From Streptomyces sp. P3 (GTDB lineage: Bacteria > Actinomycetota > Actinomycetes > Streptomycetales > Streptomycetaceae): DNA of 64,000 bases. The stretch spans positions 6,527,501 to 6,591,500 of the forward strand of contig JAFEKX020000001.1 of the NCBI GenBank assembly GCA_016893485.2. Direction: 5' to 3'. Below are positions 18,488 through 27,607 of this stretch, one piece after another (positions within the stretch are counted from its first letter, which is position 1; each line of letters begins with the position of its first letter). Under the pieces are notes generated by a model. The model saw only the letters and a program-made list of their open reading frames with translations, was not told where the DNA came from and ran no database searches. The position numbers and the translations under genes were made by a program.

Positions 18488-21270
18488 ATGCGAGCACCGG
18501 TGCAGAAAAAGCGGCCGCGGCGCACAGGCAAGCAGACGGCCCCTCAGGGGGCGCCACCGGTGCCGCCGTGCCCGACCCCGCGGGCAAGGGACGCCGTACC
18601 CACGTGCGCAACCGGCTCATCATCGCGGTGGCCGTCGTGGCCGCCGCCATCGCGGCGGCCGGTGTCCCCTCCTGATCACCGCCTCGGGCCAACTGAGCGA
18701 CTCCCAGGACCTGGTGACCCTCGCCGGGCAGACCCAGGACGCGCTGTCGCTCGCGCACTCCCTCGCCGACGAGCGGGACGAGGTCACCTCGTACATCGCC
18801 GCCGGGCGCCCCAAGTCCCAGGCCCCCGCCGAGGACCGCAGCGCCCGCGTCGACCGCCAGGTCGACGAGCTCCGCGCCGACACCGACATCCCGGCCGCGC
18901 TCCGCTCGGACCTCGACGACGTCGCCGCCGTACGACGGGCCGCGCTCACCGGCAAGAGCAGCGCGCTGGAGGCGCACGACGCGTACTCCGGCGCCATCAC
19001 CGAACTGCACCGGCTGGCCGAACAGTTGGCCGAGAAGATGCCGCCGCGGGCCGGCTCCGGCGCCTACGCGCTCGCCGAACTCGACGCCGCCGTCCAACAG
19101 GCCGCCGCCACACGCGGGTTGCTCCTCGCCGCCCTGAACGTGCCGTCGACCACCGAGACGGTCATCAGCCCGATCACCGGCCTGCCGGTCACCGAGTCCA
19201 CCTCCACCAAGGCCCAGACCAAGGAGCGCGACGCCCTCAGCGCCGCCGCCCAGCAGGCCCGGCTGCGCTCCGACGCGGCCCTCGCCGACTTCCGCGAGAC
19301 CGCCACGAAGGACGCCGTCGCGGGCTACGACTCCACGGTCACCGGGACCGAGGTCAACTCCGCCGAGAAGTACCTCACCTCCCTCACCGCCCAGCCCACG
19401 CTGCCCGACGACCAGTTGGACACCAGCACCAAGAAGCTCGACGCGGCGCTCTCCGCCCGGGTCGACCTGATGCGCGGCGAGGAGTCCGCGCTCTACGTCG
19501 ACCGCGCCAAGGACCTCGCCCAGCTCCGCGACGACGACGTCAAGGCGCTGGAACTGCGCATCGCGATCCTCGGCGCCCTCATGCTGCTCGCCGTGGGCAT
19601 CGCCACCGCCATGGCCCGCACCCTCACCCGCCCGCTCTCCGTCCTGCGCCGGGGCTCGACGCGGCTGGCCGAGGCCGAGGACCCGGGGGCCGAGGAGCCC
19701 ATCAAGTTCACCGGCCGCAACGACGAGTTCGCCCAGGTCGTCCGCTCGGTCAACGCCCTGCACGCGCACGCCGCCGCCCTCCACGAGCGCATCGCCACCC
19801 TGGAGGCCGACCGCAAGCACCTCGTCGGCCAGCGCCAGAAGATGGCCGACGCCCGCGAGGAACTCCGTGCCGAAGTCACCGGCTCCGCTGAGCAGTTGGA
19901 GCGGCTGCGCACCAGCATCGGCGGCACCTTCGTCAACCTCGCGCTGCGCACGCTGGGCCTGGTCGAGCGCCAACTCGCCGTCATCGAGGGCCTGGAGGAG
20001 CGCGAGCAGGACCCCGACCGCCTCTCCACCCTCTTCAAGCTCGACCACTTCGCTACGGTGATGCGCCGCCACAGCGAGAACCTCCTCGTCCTCGCGGGCA
20101 CCGAACACGTCCAACAGCACGCGGGTCCCGTCCCGTTGGTGGACGTGGTCCGCGCCGCGGTCAGCGAGATCGAGCGCTACGAACGCGTCCGCATCTCGGC
20201 GCTCCCGCCGCACGCGCACGTGGCGGGCTACGCGGCCGACGACATCAGCCACCTCCTGGCGGAGTTGATGGAGAACGCCACGTCGTTCTCCCCGCCGGAC
20301 GCCCCCGTCGAGATCGCCGGCTGGCTCCTGGAGAACGGCGAGGTCATGCTCTCCGTCCAGGACGAGGGCATCGGCATGACCGCCACCCGCATGACCAGCC
20401 TCAACGCCCGTCTCACCGAGTTCGACCCGGACTCCCCTACGACCAGGAGGGCGAGGAGGGCCTCGGCCTCGGCCTGTACGTGGTGGCCCGCCTGGCCCAC
20501 CGCCACGGCGTCCGCGTCCAGCTCCGCGACCAGAAGCAGGGCGGCATCGCGGCGGTGGTGGTCCTCCCCAGCCCGCTCCTCCCCGCGGCCCCCACGTCAG
20601 CCGTCCCTCCGCCACCCCGCTCGCCACCGGCGACACCCACTCCTACTCCCTCCCCGGCGCCACAGCGGAGTCCAACTCCAACGTCCTGCACGGCCGTTCG
20701 GACCACGAGGACCCGCTGGTCGCGCTGGCGGAGCAGGCGGTACGGGAGACCCCGGCGGAACCTTCGGCGGACGCGCCGAGGGAGGCTCCGGTGGAGATCC
20801 CGGCGGAGTCTCCCGCGGAGATGACGATGGAACTCCTGCTGCCCCTGGCGACGGAGGACCCGAAAGCCGCCGACGGCGAGTCCGCCCCACAGGGGCCACC
20901 CGCACCCGGCCACGAAAGCCGCACGGTCGGTGCGGGTGGGAACAAGTACACGGCTGAAGGCGAAGCCGAAGCCGTGGAACACGAACGAGCCCAGGACGAG
21001 GACCCTGTCACCGACAAGGGCCTCCCCAAACGCACCCCCAAGCTCACCCAACCCGCCCAGGCCCCGCGCCAGCGGACCGGCACGGTCGACGCCGACGCCC
21101 TCCGCCGCAGACTGGGCGGCTTCCGCGCGGGAGCCTCCGCCGGCTACCGCGAAGTAGAAGCGGAGATCGCCGAACAGACCGGCCAGAACCCGGTCCCGGC
21201 ACCGCGCAGCAGCGCGACCGCACGATCCGAGGAACGCACGGGGGGCACCGTCGAGGAGGCAAGCAGTTGA
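18488..21270 (+). CDS. cvnA: conservon sensor kinase-like protein CvnA (nitrate-sensor type)
   Basis: This is a membrane sensor of about 928 residues heading a cvnABCD conservon. It has a basic N-terminus, a first TM segment (IIAVAVVAAAIAAAGV), a long helical extracytoplasmic domain (about residues 60-350, nitrate/nitrite-sensing type), and a second TM (LRIAILGALMLLAVGIATA). A HAMP-like stretch and an ATPase follow, with N box HLLAELMENATSFSPP, DEGIGMT and GLGLGLYVVARLAHRHG. The canonical HisKA block is absent, as usual for CvnA. A Pro/Glu-rich tail follows. Indels fall near 18552, 18672, 20436 and 20603, all at C or G runs. The stop overlaps the cvnB start. The exact start is open (ATG 18488 or GTG 18500). 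Confidence 0.92.
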
Positions 21271-21770
21271 CCGCGCCCAGTACCTTCGGACTGAGCAGTG
21301 AAGCCCGCAACCTGCACTGGCTGCTGAGCAACCTCGTCGAGGAGGTGCCCGGCATCCAGTCGGTCGCGGTCGTCTCCTCCGACGGGCTGCTGCTCCTGTC
21401 CTCCGATCCAGGGAGGAACGCCGAGGCCAAGGAGGCCGTGGAGGCGAAGCGTTCGGGCCCGCGCGGCTCGGCCGCCGACCTCGCCACCATCGTCTCCGGC
21501 ATCGGCAGCCTCACCATCGGCGCCGCGAAGCTGATGGACTCAGGCCCGGTGAAGCACACCATGGTCGCCATGGAGGAGGGCAGCCTCTTCGTGATGTCGA
21601 TCAGCGACGGCTCGCTGCTCGGCGTGCACGGCTCCGCGGACTGCGACATGAGCGTCGTGGCGTACCACATGGCGCTCTTCGTCGGCCGGGCCGGCCACGT
21701 CCTGACGCCCGAACTCCGCAGCGAGCTACGGAAATCCCTCGAGGACGCGACCACCGGGAGTGCGCGATGA
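21267..21770 (+). CDS. cvnB: conservon roadblock/LC7 protein CvnB
   Basis: An intact 167-residue roadblock/LC7-domain protein with TTG start 21267 overlapping cvnA's TGA by 4 nt. Key features are LHWLLSNLVEEVPGIQSVAV, VVSSDGLLLLSSD, IVSGIGSLTIGAAKLMDSG and LFVMSISDGSLLGVHGSADC. Such proteins act as regulators or scaffolds for the small GTPase of the same operon (established for conservons and the MglB family). Confidence 0.93.
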   Translation: MTAPSTFGLSSEARNLHWLLSNLVEEVPGIQSVAVVSSDGLLLLSSDPGRNAEAKEAVEAKRSGPRGSAADLATIVSGIGSLTIGAAKLMDSGPVKHTMVAMEEGSLFVMSISDGSLLGVHGSADCDMSVVAYHMALFVGRAGHVLTPELRSELRKSLEDATTGSAR

Positions 21771-22177
21771 GCCGTACGCCCAACAAGCTCCCGGTGCGCG
21801 GCGGCGAGCGCAAACCCGCCCGGGTTCGCCCCTACTCGCTCACCGGCGGCCGTACCCGATTCGGCCATGTCCTCCTCGTGGAGACCTTCGTGGCGGCGCT
21901 CGAAGCCCCGGAGGAGCGCAAGGAGTTGACGAACGGTTCCCTCAACACCCGGGTCATGCCGGAGATGCGGGCCATCGTCGAACTCTGCCGCCGTATGCGT
22001 ACGGTGGCCGAGATCGCCGCGCTGCTGAAGATGCCGCTCGGTGTGGTCCGCGTGCTCCTGAGCGATCTCGCCGACCAGGGAAAGATCCGTGTGTACGGAA
22101 CCGGAACCGCTCACGGTACGGGCCGTCCTGACCGCGCTCTGCTGGAAAAGGTGCTGAGTGGACTCCGTCGTCTCTGA
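21767..22177 (+). CDS. cvnC: conservon DUF742 protein CvnC
   Basis: An intact 136-residue DUF742 protein with ATG start overlapping the cvnB stop (ATGA). It shows RPYSLTGGRTRF near the N-terminus and a winged-helix-like C-terminal half, VAEIAALLKMPLGVVRVLLS DLADQGKIRVYG. It probably helps to link the kinase-like CvnA and GTPase CvnD at the membrane; the exact role is not established. It overlaps the cvnD start by 20 nt. Confidence 0.92.
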   Translation: MSRTPNKLPVRGGERKPARVRPYSLTGGRTRFGHVLLVETFVAALEAPEERKELTNGSLNTRVMPEMRAIVELCRRMRTVAEIAALLKMPLGVVRVLLSDLADQGKIRVYGTGTAHGTGRPDRALLEKVLSGLRRL

Positions 22178-22797
22178 CGCCGCCGCCTACGGCGTCTCCC
22201 CGCTCCTCGACGAAGAGGAGCTGCGGCCCCTGGCAGCAGGACCGTACGCGCGCGCCCGTCGCCACGAAGATCGTGGTGGCCGGCGGCTTCGGCGTCGGCA
22301 AGACCACCATGGTCGGCGCCGTCTCCGAGATCCAGCCCCTCCAGACGGAGGCGCTGATGACCGAGGCCAGCGAGGAGACCGACGACCTCACGGGCACCCC
22401 GGACAAGGTGACCACCACGGTCGCCATGGACTACGGCCGTCTCACGCTCGACGACGACCTGGTCCTCTACCTCTTCGGTACGCCGGGGCAGCAGCGGTTC
22501 TGGTTCATGTGGGACGACCTGGTGCGCGGCGCGATAGGCGCCGTGGTGCTGGCCGACACCCGCCGCCTCAAGGACTGTTTCCCCGCGCTGGACTACTTCG
22601 AGAGCTGCGGGCTGCCGTACGTCGTCGCGGTCAACCACTTCGTGGGCAGCGAGCGGTTCGACCCGGAGGACGTGCGGGAGGCCCTGACGATCCCCGCGCA
22701 CGTACCTGTCATGATCATGGATGCGCGGCGGCGGATTTCGGCCATCGAGACCCTGTTGGCGCTCGTCGCCCACGCGCTGGACGTCACCCCTGAGTAG
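22158..22797 (+). CDS. cvnD: conservon small GTPase CvnD
   Basis: This Ras-like prokaryotic GTPase has about 213 residues. GTG 22158 lies inside the cvnC end. After MDSVVSDAAAYGVSPLLDEE the frame changes near 22257 (a C run, net one extra or two missing). It continues KIVVAGGFGVGKTTMVGAVS (P-loop), EETDDLTGTPDKVTTTVAMD (switch I), YLFGTPGQQRFWFMWDDLVR (G3) and YVVAVNHFVGSERF. The NHF in place of NKxD at the G4 position is typical of CvnD. It acts as the output switch of the conservon. Confidence 0.92.
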
Positions 22798-22822
22798 TCG
22801 CGACCAAGGAGCCACCACCCGC

Positions 22823-24073
22823 ATGCGGAAGATACTCGTCGTCGGAGCCGGCCAGTCCGGGCTCCAACTCGCCCTCGGACTCCAGTCGCACGGGTACGAG
22901 GTCACCCTGATGTCCAACCGGACGGCGGACGAGATCCGCTCCGGGCGGGTCATGTCGACGCAGTGCATGTTCACCACGGCACTGCGGCACGAGCGCGATC
23001 TCCAGCTGAACTTCTGGGAGTCCCAGGCCCCGAAGATCGAGGGACTCGGCGTCTCGGTCGCGGCCCCGGTTCGCACGACCCGGGTCCGACGCAGCGCGCG
23101 ATCGACTGGGTGGGCAAGCTCGACGGGTACGCGCAGTCGGTCGACCAGCGGGTGAAGATGGCCGGCTGGATGGAGACGTTCGCGCAGCGCGGCGGCCAAC
23201 TGGTCATCCATGGCGCAGCGGTTGGTGACCTCGACTACTTCTCCCGTACGTACGACCTCGTGCTGGTGTCGGCGGGCAAGGGCGAGCTGGTCTCGATGTT
23301 CGCCCGCGACCCGGAGCGGTCCCCGTACACCGAGCCGCAGCGGGCGCTGGCGGTCTCCTACGTCCACGGTCTCGGACCGCGCCCGGAGCACCCCGGGTTC
23401 GAGGCGGTCCGCTGCAACCTGGTGCCCGGGTGGGCGAGTTGTTCGTCATGCCGACGCTCACCACGTCGGGGCGCGCGGACATCCTGTTCTGGGAGGGCAT
23501 ACCCGGTGGCCCGGTGGACGCCTTCCACGGCATCAAGGACCCGGCGCGGCACCTCTCCCTGACCCTGGAACTCATGGAGAAGTTCACGCCGTGGGAGTAC
23601 GAGCGGGCGCGCGGGGTCGAACTGACCGACGCGGGTGGGACGTTGGCGGGGCGGTACGCGCCCACCGTCCGTAACCCGGTGGGTCAACTCCCGGTGGTGG
23701 ACTGGTGTTGGGTGTCGCGGACGTCGTCGTCGCCAATGACCCGATCACCGGGCAGGGGTCCAACTCTGCGTCCAAGTGCGCGGCTTCCTATCTCGCGTCG
23801 ATTCTTGAGCACGGGGAGAAGGAGTTCGACGGGGACTGGATGTCGGCCACGTTCGAGCGTTACTGGGAGACGGCTCAGCACGTCACCAAGTGGACCAACG
23901 CGATGTTGGCTCCGCCGCCGGAGCACATTCTCAACCTCATCGGGTCGGCTGGGCAGTTGCCGCCGGTGGCGGATCGGTTCGCCAACGGGTTCGACAACCC
24001 CGCGGACTTCGAGAACTTCTTCTATGAGCCGGAGAAGACCGGGGCGTACCTGGCCTCTGTCGCCGGGGCCTAG
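22823..24073 (+). CDS. FAD-dependent monooxygenase, styrene monooxygenase StyA-like
   Basis: A flavoprotein of about 417 residues starts at ATG 22823, only 25 bp after cvnD. The N-terminal FAD-binding motif is ILVVGAGQSGLQLALGLQ. Other blocks are LNFWESQAPKIEGLGVSVAA, KMAGWMETFAQRGGQLVIHG, VLVSAGKGELVSMFARDPER, ILFWEGIPGGPVDAFHGI and GVADVVVANDPITGQGSNSA (FAD-contacting). StyA-type enzymes use FADH2 from a separate reductase to epoxidise or sulfoxidise small substrates; no reductase is nearby. One base is missing near each of 23066, 23430 and 23702. It is probably the last gene of the conservon operon. Confidence 0.88.
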
Positions 24074-25193
24074 GCGCCGTCGGGGTTGCGGGGAGTTCGC
24101 GGCCAGTGGTTCGTTGTGGCTGAGCGCGCAGTTCCCCGCGCCCCTTTGGGGCGCCCGTCCGGGCGTACGGCTCCCAGGATCGGGTAGGTCGCGATCGGGG
24201 AGACCTGGATCTTCTCGCCAGTTCTCGGGGCTTGCACCACCTTGCCGTCGCCCAGGTACAGGGCGACGTGGGTTGCCTTTGGGAAGTAGATCACCAGGTC
24301 ACCCGGGCGCAGAGACCGCAGCGGGATTCTCGGCAGGTGGGCCCACTGTTCCTGGCTCGTTCGGGGATGGGGGTGCCTGCGTGGGCCCAGGCCTGCGAGG
24401 TCAGGCCGGAGCAGTCGTAGGTCTTCGGGCCCTCCGCGCCCCACTCGTACGGCTTGCCGATCTGCTGGACGGCGTAGCGCAGGGCGCGGTCCCCGGCTCG
24501 GGAGGGTTCGCGGTTGTCGTCGCCCAGGGCGCCTGAAGTGACCAGTTTCTGCTGGGCCTTGTCGACGTCGGTCTTCTCGAAGTCGGCGAGCGCGGTGAGT
24601 TGGTCGGGGGTCAGGGCGGTGAGGAGTTTCTCGACGTCGGCCAGGCGCTGCCGCACCTCGTCGCGCTCCTTCTTCTGCCGCGCGGCCAGGGTGAGTTGAC
24701 CGTCCAGGGCCTTGCGGGCCGCGCGGGCCAGGCCGTCGCTCTTCTTCTCGGTGCCGACCAGCCGGCCGATCGTCTCGGCCCGCTCCCGCGCCAACTGCCC
24801 GATGACATGGCCCTCGTCGAGCGCGTGCTGCGGATCGCGGGCGAGCAGGAGACGGACGTACGGGGAGATGGCGGTGCTGTTCTGGTACTGCTCCCGGGCC
24901 AGCCGTCCCGCGGCACCGCGGCTGTCGTGGAGGGAGAGACGGGCGCGGGTCAGTTCGGAGTCGAGCCGGTCGACCTCGGCGCGCTGCTTCTTCAGCTGCT
25001 CCTCGGTGGCGTTGTACGTCTCCGTGGCCTGTTCGGCACCCTGATAGAGGGACTGAAGATCCGTCAGGAGCTCGGCGACAGGGCGCTGTCCGGGCGCCGG
25101 GGGTTCGGGTACGGCGGCGGCGGGCAGCGGCGCGAGTACGGTGCCGGCCGCCACCGTAGCCGTACAGACCAGACGCAGGAGCCTTCCTGACAC
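24070..25193 (-). CDS. secreted NlpC/P60 peptidoglycan endopeptidase
   Basis: An exported cell-wall hydrolase. GTG 25193 follows GGAGG. The signal peptide MSGRLLRLVCTATVAAGTVL ends near PAAAVPEP. A long coiled-coil domain (about residues 45-215, e.g. TEEQLKKQRAEVDRLDSELT) precedes the NlpC/P60 module, with catalytic Cys in TYDCSGLTSQAWAHAG, PGDLVIYFPKATHVALYLGD (His) and GAVRPDG. One C is missing near 24357. The open frame ends at 24070, where its stop shares a CTAG with the convergent monooxygenase stop. The last 25 residues read through a dispersed intergenic repeat, so the true stop may lie earlier. Confidence 0.9.
24108..24154. repeat. dispersed intergenic element (GCGCAGTTCCCCGCGCCCC family), copy 1
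   Basis: This contains GCGCGCAGTTCCCCGCGCC followed by the hairpin GCGCCCC-TTT-GGGGCGC (24138-24154). The same core recurs near 26286-26371, 31073-31136 and 43589-43625, always at or near 3' ends of genes, so it is a repeated terminator-like element. Confidence 0.7.
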
Positions 25194-25296
25194 GTCATCA
25201 CCTCCGGTGCGCGGCGGGCCATCCGCCCCGCACCGTGAGCATCAGCCGGGGCCGGCGGGTCCGCGCGCCGGGTGTGCGCGGTTCGGCGTAACCCGG

Positions 25297-25617
25297 TCAC
25301 TCGTGGGTGTCGTCCGGCTTGCCGCCCGGCGTGGCGTCTGGCTTGGTCCAGGGCCACCTGAGTCCGCTGCCGGGCTTTCCTTGGGGGTCGTATTCGTACT
25401 TCCAGCCCTTGGGGAGGCCGAGCCGTTTGCTGTGGGCGCGGGGGACCCGGCGGTAGACGAGGACCGTGGGCGGGCCGCCGGCGTCGTCTGGGACCGGGAT
25501 GCGGTACGTCTTCGGCGGGGTGCCGGTCGGGCCGAGCAGCACGGGCAGGGAACGCCCGTCCATCGGGCCGCCCTCGAACGGGGTCTCTTCGCTCTTCACG
25601 GGACCAGTCTCAGCCAT
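25297..25617 (-). CDS. hypothetical protein (106 aa)
   Basis: An intact small hydrophilic Pro/Gly-rich protein, MAETGPVKSEETPFEGGPMD, with GRSLPVLLGPTGTPPKTYRI, TVLVYRRVPRAHSKRLGL and a Trp-containing tail (GLRWPWTKPDATPGG). Its start overlaps the end of the TetR gene by 8 nt, so the two are co-transcribed. No signal peptide or known domain seen. Function unknown. Confidence 0.7.
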   Translation of the reverse strand: MAETGPVKSEETPFEGGPMDGRSLPVLLGPTGTPPKTYRIPVPDDAGGPPTVLVYRRVPRAHSKRLGLPKGWKYEYDPQGKPGSGLRWPWTKPDATPGGKPDDTHE

Positions 25618-26257
25618 CCACCGCGAGACCCTGGACCAGCGCGGCGGTCTGCGGGTCCCGCCGTGCGGTCACCGACAGCACCGCCACGAACTGCTCCACC
25701 AGCCAGTCCCGCAACTCGTCGAGCGGCGGTTCCTTGTCCTCGTCGAGCCAGATCAGCGACGCCGCTTCCACGGCCGTGATCCACATCCGTACGGTCATGC
25801 GCAGCCGGGGCCCGGGGTCGGCGACCCCGAGATGGCTGAGGATGTGCACGGCGGCGGCCCTGCGGACGCCGTCCACGATGGCCGTCGTACGGGATGTCTC
25901 CACGACGCTGCCGCCCTGGAGGAGGGCGCTGAAACCGGCGTCGTGCTGGTCGACGAAGCCGAGGTAGCGGTCCAGGGCGCGGGCGAGGCGGGCGACGAGG
26001 GGGCCCTCGCGGGGTTCGTCGAAGCACTGCTGGAGTTCGTCGGCGGCGGACCTGAGCGCGGCCTCGTACAACTGCTGCTTGCCGCCCGGGAAATACCGGT
26101 ACACCAGGGGCCGCGAGACCCCGGCCGCCTCCGCCACGTCGTCGAGGGAGACCTCCTCGGGAGCGCGGTGCGCGAAGAGGGTGAGCGAGGCGTCCAGGAG
26201 CTGGCTGCGCCGCTCCTCGACGCTGAGGCGGCGGTAGGCGGGCGCGGCGGGGGTCAT
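25610..26257 (-). CDS. TetR-family transcriptional regulator
   Basis: An intact 215-residue repressor. The N-terminal helix-turn-helix reads RRSQLLDASLTLFAHRAPEE then VSLDDVAEAAGVSRPLVYRY FPGGKQQLYEAAL. The ligand-binding helices follow, with RMTVRMWITAVEAASLIWLD near the C-terminus. It lies downstream of the AurF-like gene on the same strand, separated by 135 bp containing a dispersed repeat. The oxygenase or itself would be natural targets (inference); see the dyad at 27392-27405. Confidence 0.92.
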   Translation of the reverse strand: MTPAAPAYRRLSVEERRSQLLDASLTLFAHRAPEEVSLDDVAEAAGVSRPLVYRYFPGGKQQLYEAALRSAADELQQCFDEPREGPLVARLARALDRYLGFVDQHDAGFSALLQGGSVVETSRTTAIVDGVRRAAAVHILSHLGVADPGPRLRMTVRMWITAVEAASLIWLDEDKEPPLDELRDWLVEQFVAVLSVTARRDPQTAALVQGLAVDG

Positions 26258-26285
26258 GGGTGCAGGGTAGTCGGGCGGCCCGCGG

Positions 26286-26371
26286 GCACGTCGTGGCTGG
26301 TCGCGCCCCGCGCCCCCTGAAAACGCAGGCCGGCCAATGTCTTTCAGGGGCGCGGGGAACTGCGCGACCCC
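26286..26371. repeat. dispersed intergenic element, copy 2 (paired inverted form)
   Basis: Two oppositely oriented versions of the element (GGTCGCGCCCCGCGCCCCCT, and AGGGGCGCGGGGAACTGCGC) flank a short spacer. Together they could form a large stem between the AurF-like gene and tetR. It probably acts as terminator or attenuator. Confidence 0.65.
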
Positions 26372-26392
26372 CCACTCACCCGCACTCTGAAC

Positions 26393-27331
26393 TCAAGCCA
26401 ATAGCCCGGACGCCTTCCACAGCCGTCGCCCGACACCCCGCAGCACACCGATGTCGTCCAGGAATTCCGTCAGCTTCCTCGACCCGTTCTGCATGACCTC
26501 CCGCCGATGCCCACTCGCCCGCACCTGAGCCACCGCCTCGTCCCGATCGAGACCCACGTTCGTGTAGACCTCGGGATTGACGAAGGCGATGGAGAAGATC
26601 CGCGCGAACTCCCCGGAAGTGACCCGGGTGAACTCCTGGGACCACCGAGGCGCGGTGATCATCTGCCGCCGCAACTCCTCACGCGCGTACCGCACATGAC
26701 GAGCCTCCTCGACGACATGAATCCGCGTCACGCCCCGCACCAACGGCTGCACCCGCTCGTCCGGAAACGTCAACCTCTGCATCCAGTCGAGGACTTCCTC
26801 ACCGAGCAGCGTCGCCGTGAACGAACCGGGCGTCGTGGAGATGGTCTTGAACAGCCGCCCCAGGTTCTGATGGGCCCGGCTCACCGGATACCAGGGGGTC
26901 TCGCCCCGCGAGATCAGCCGCGCGAACATCTTCGAGTGCCGGCACTCGTCCTCGATCTCGGTGAGCGCGTAGCGCACATGCGCACTGGTCGCCGCCTTGT
27001 CGTAGATGTGCCGGACGAGCAGCTGCATCAGGATCAGCTCGAACCAGATGCCGAGGGACGCGAGCGCCGCGGCCTCGTGCTGTGAGAGCAGGATGCGCTG
27101 CTCCTCGCCCATCCGTTTCCAGAGCGGGGTGTCGTACAGGGACACCAGCTCCGGCGGCCAGAACCACTTGCCGTCCTCGAAGGGTGCGTCCCAGTCGAGT
27201 TCCTTGTCGGGGTCGAAGGAGTGCCTGGCGGAGGAGGCGAGCAGCCGCTCGGCCACCTGCTCACGGTCCTTGAGCAGGCCGAGCGCGTCGCGCAGCCCGT
27301 CGACCGCGTCGGCTTCGGTCAGCGTCGTCAT
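26393..27331 (-). CDS. AurF-like diiron oxygenase
   Basis: An intact 312-residue protein related to AurF, the diiron N-oxygenase of p-aminobenzoate. Metal-ligand motifs are visible: Glu in SQHEAAALASLGIWFE, EIEDECRHSKMFARLI (ExxDExxH) and VVEEARHVRYAREELRRQ (ExxRH). The N-terminus has SARHSFDPDKELDWDAP, also typical. It acts in the cytosol with a dedicated electron donor, none of which is encoded here, and no biosynthetic cluster surrounds it. The TetR gene downstream may control it. Confidence 0.88.
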   Translation of the reverse strand: MTTLTEADAVDGLRDALGLLKDREQVAERLLASSARHSFDPDKELDWDAPFEDGKWFWPPELVSLYDTPLWKRMGEEQRILLSQHEAAALASLGIWFELILMQLLVRHIYDKAATSAHVRYALTEIEDECRHSKMFARLISRGETPWYPVSRAHQNLGRLFKTISTTPGSFTATLLGEEVLDWMQRLTFPDERVQPLVRGVTRIHVVEEARHVRYAREELRRQMITAPRWSQEFTRVTSGEFARIFSIAFVNPEVYTNVGLDRDEAVAQVRASGHRREVMQNGSRKLTEFLDDIGVLRGVGRRLWKASGLLA

Positions 27332-27391
27332 GGTTCTCCCACCTCACGGCTCGCGTGTTACCCGGGTCACACCCCAGGGTCTTATGAGACT

Positions 27392-27405
27392 GCTTGTCAG
27401 CAAGC
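27392..27405. promoter_or_regulatory. inverted repeat upstream of the AurF-like gene
   Basis: GCTTG-TCAG-CAAGC lies 61 bp upstream of the oxygenase start in an AT-richer patch (CTTATGAGACTGCTTGTCAG). It is a plausible TetR operator or promoter overlap. Otherwise the 276-bp gap 27332-27607 looks empty. Confidence 0.45.
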
Positions 27406-27607
27406 TCGTCAATCCCCTCGGTGCGACTTCTTGGCCCGGGTTCCACGTATCCGCCGTCGTCCGCCGTTGTCCGCCGTACGGCGAGGCCGCCTCCGACCGT
27501 GTTTCCGGACCGAACGGCCCAGCCCGGTCATCGCCTCCCGCACCCGCTCGAACCTCCCCGTCGCCGCCGAGGACCGGCCGGCGCGCTCGGCCCCGGGTGC
27601 CCCCGTC

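Noticed and set aside
24070..24150. The C-terminal 25 residues of the NlpC/P60 protein as a real extension
   Set aside because: They are a translation of the dispersed intergenic repeat; the conserved domain ends before it.
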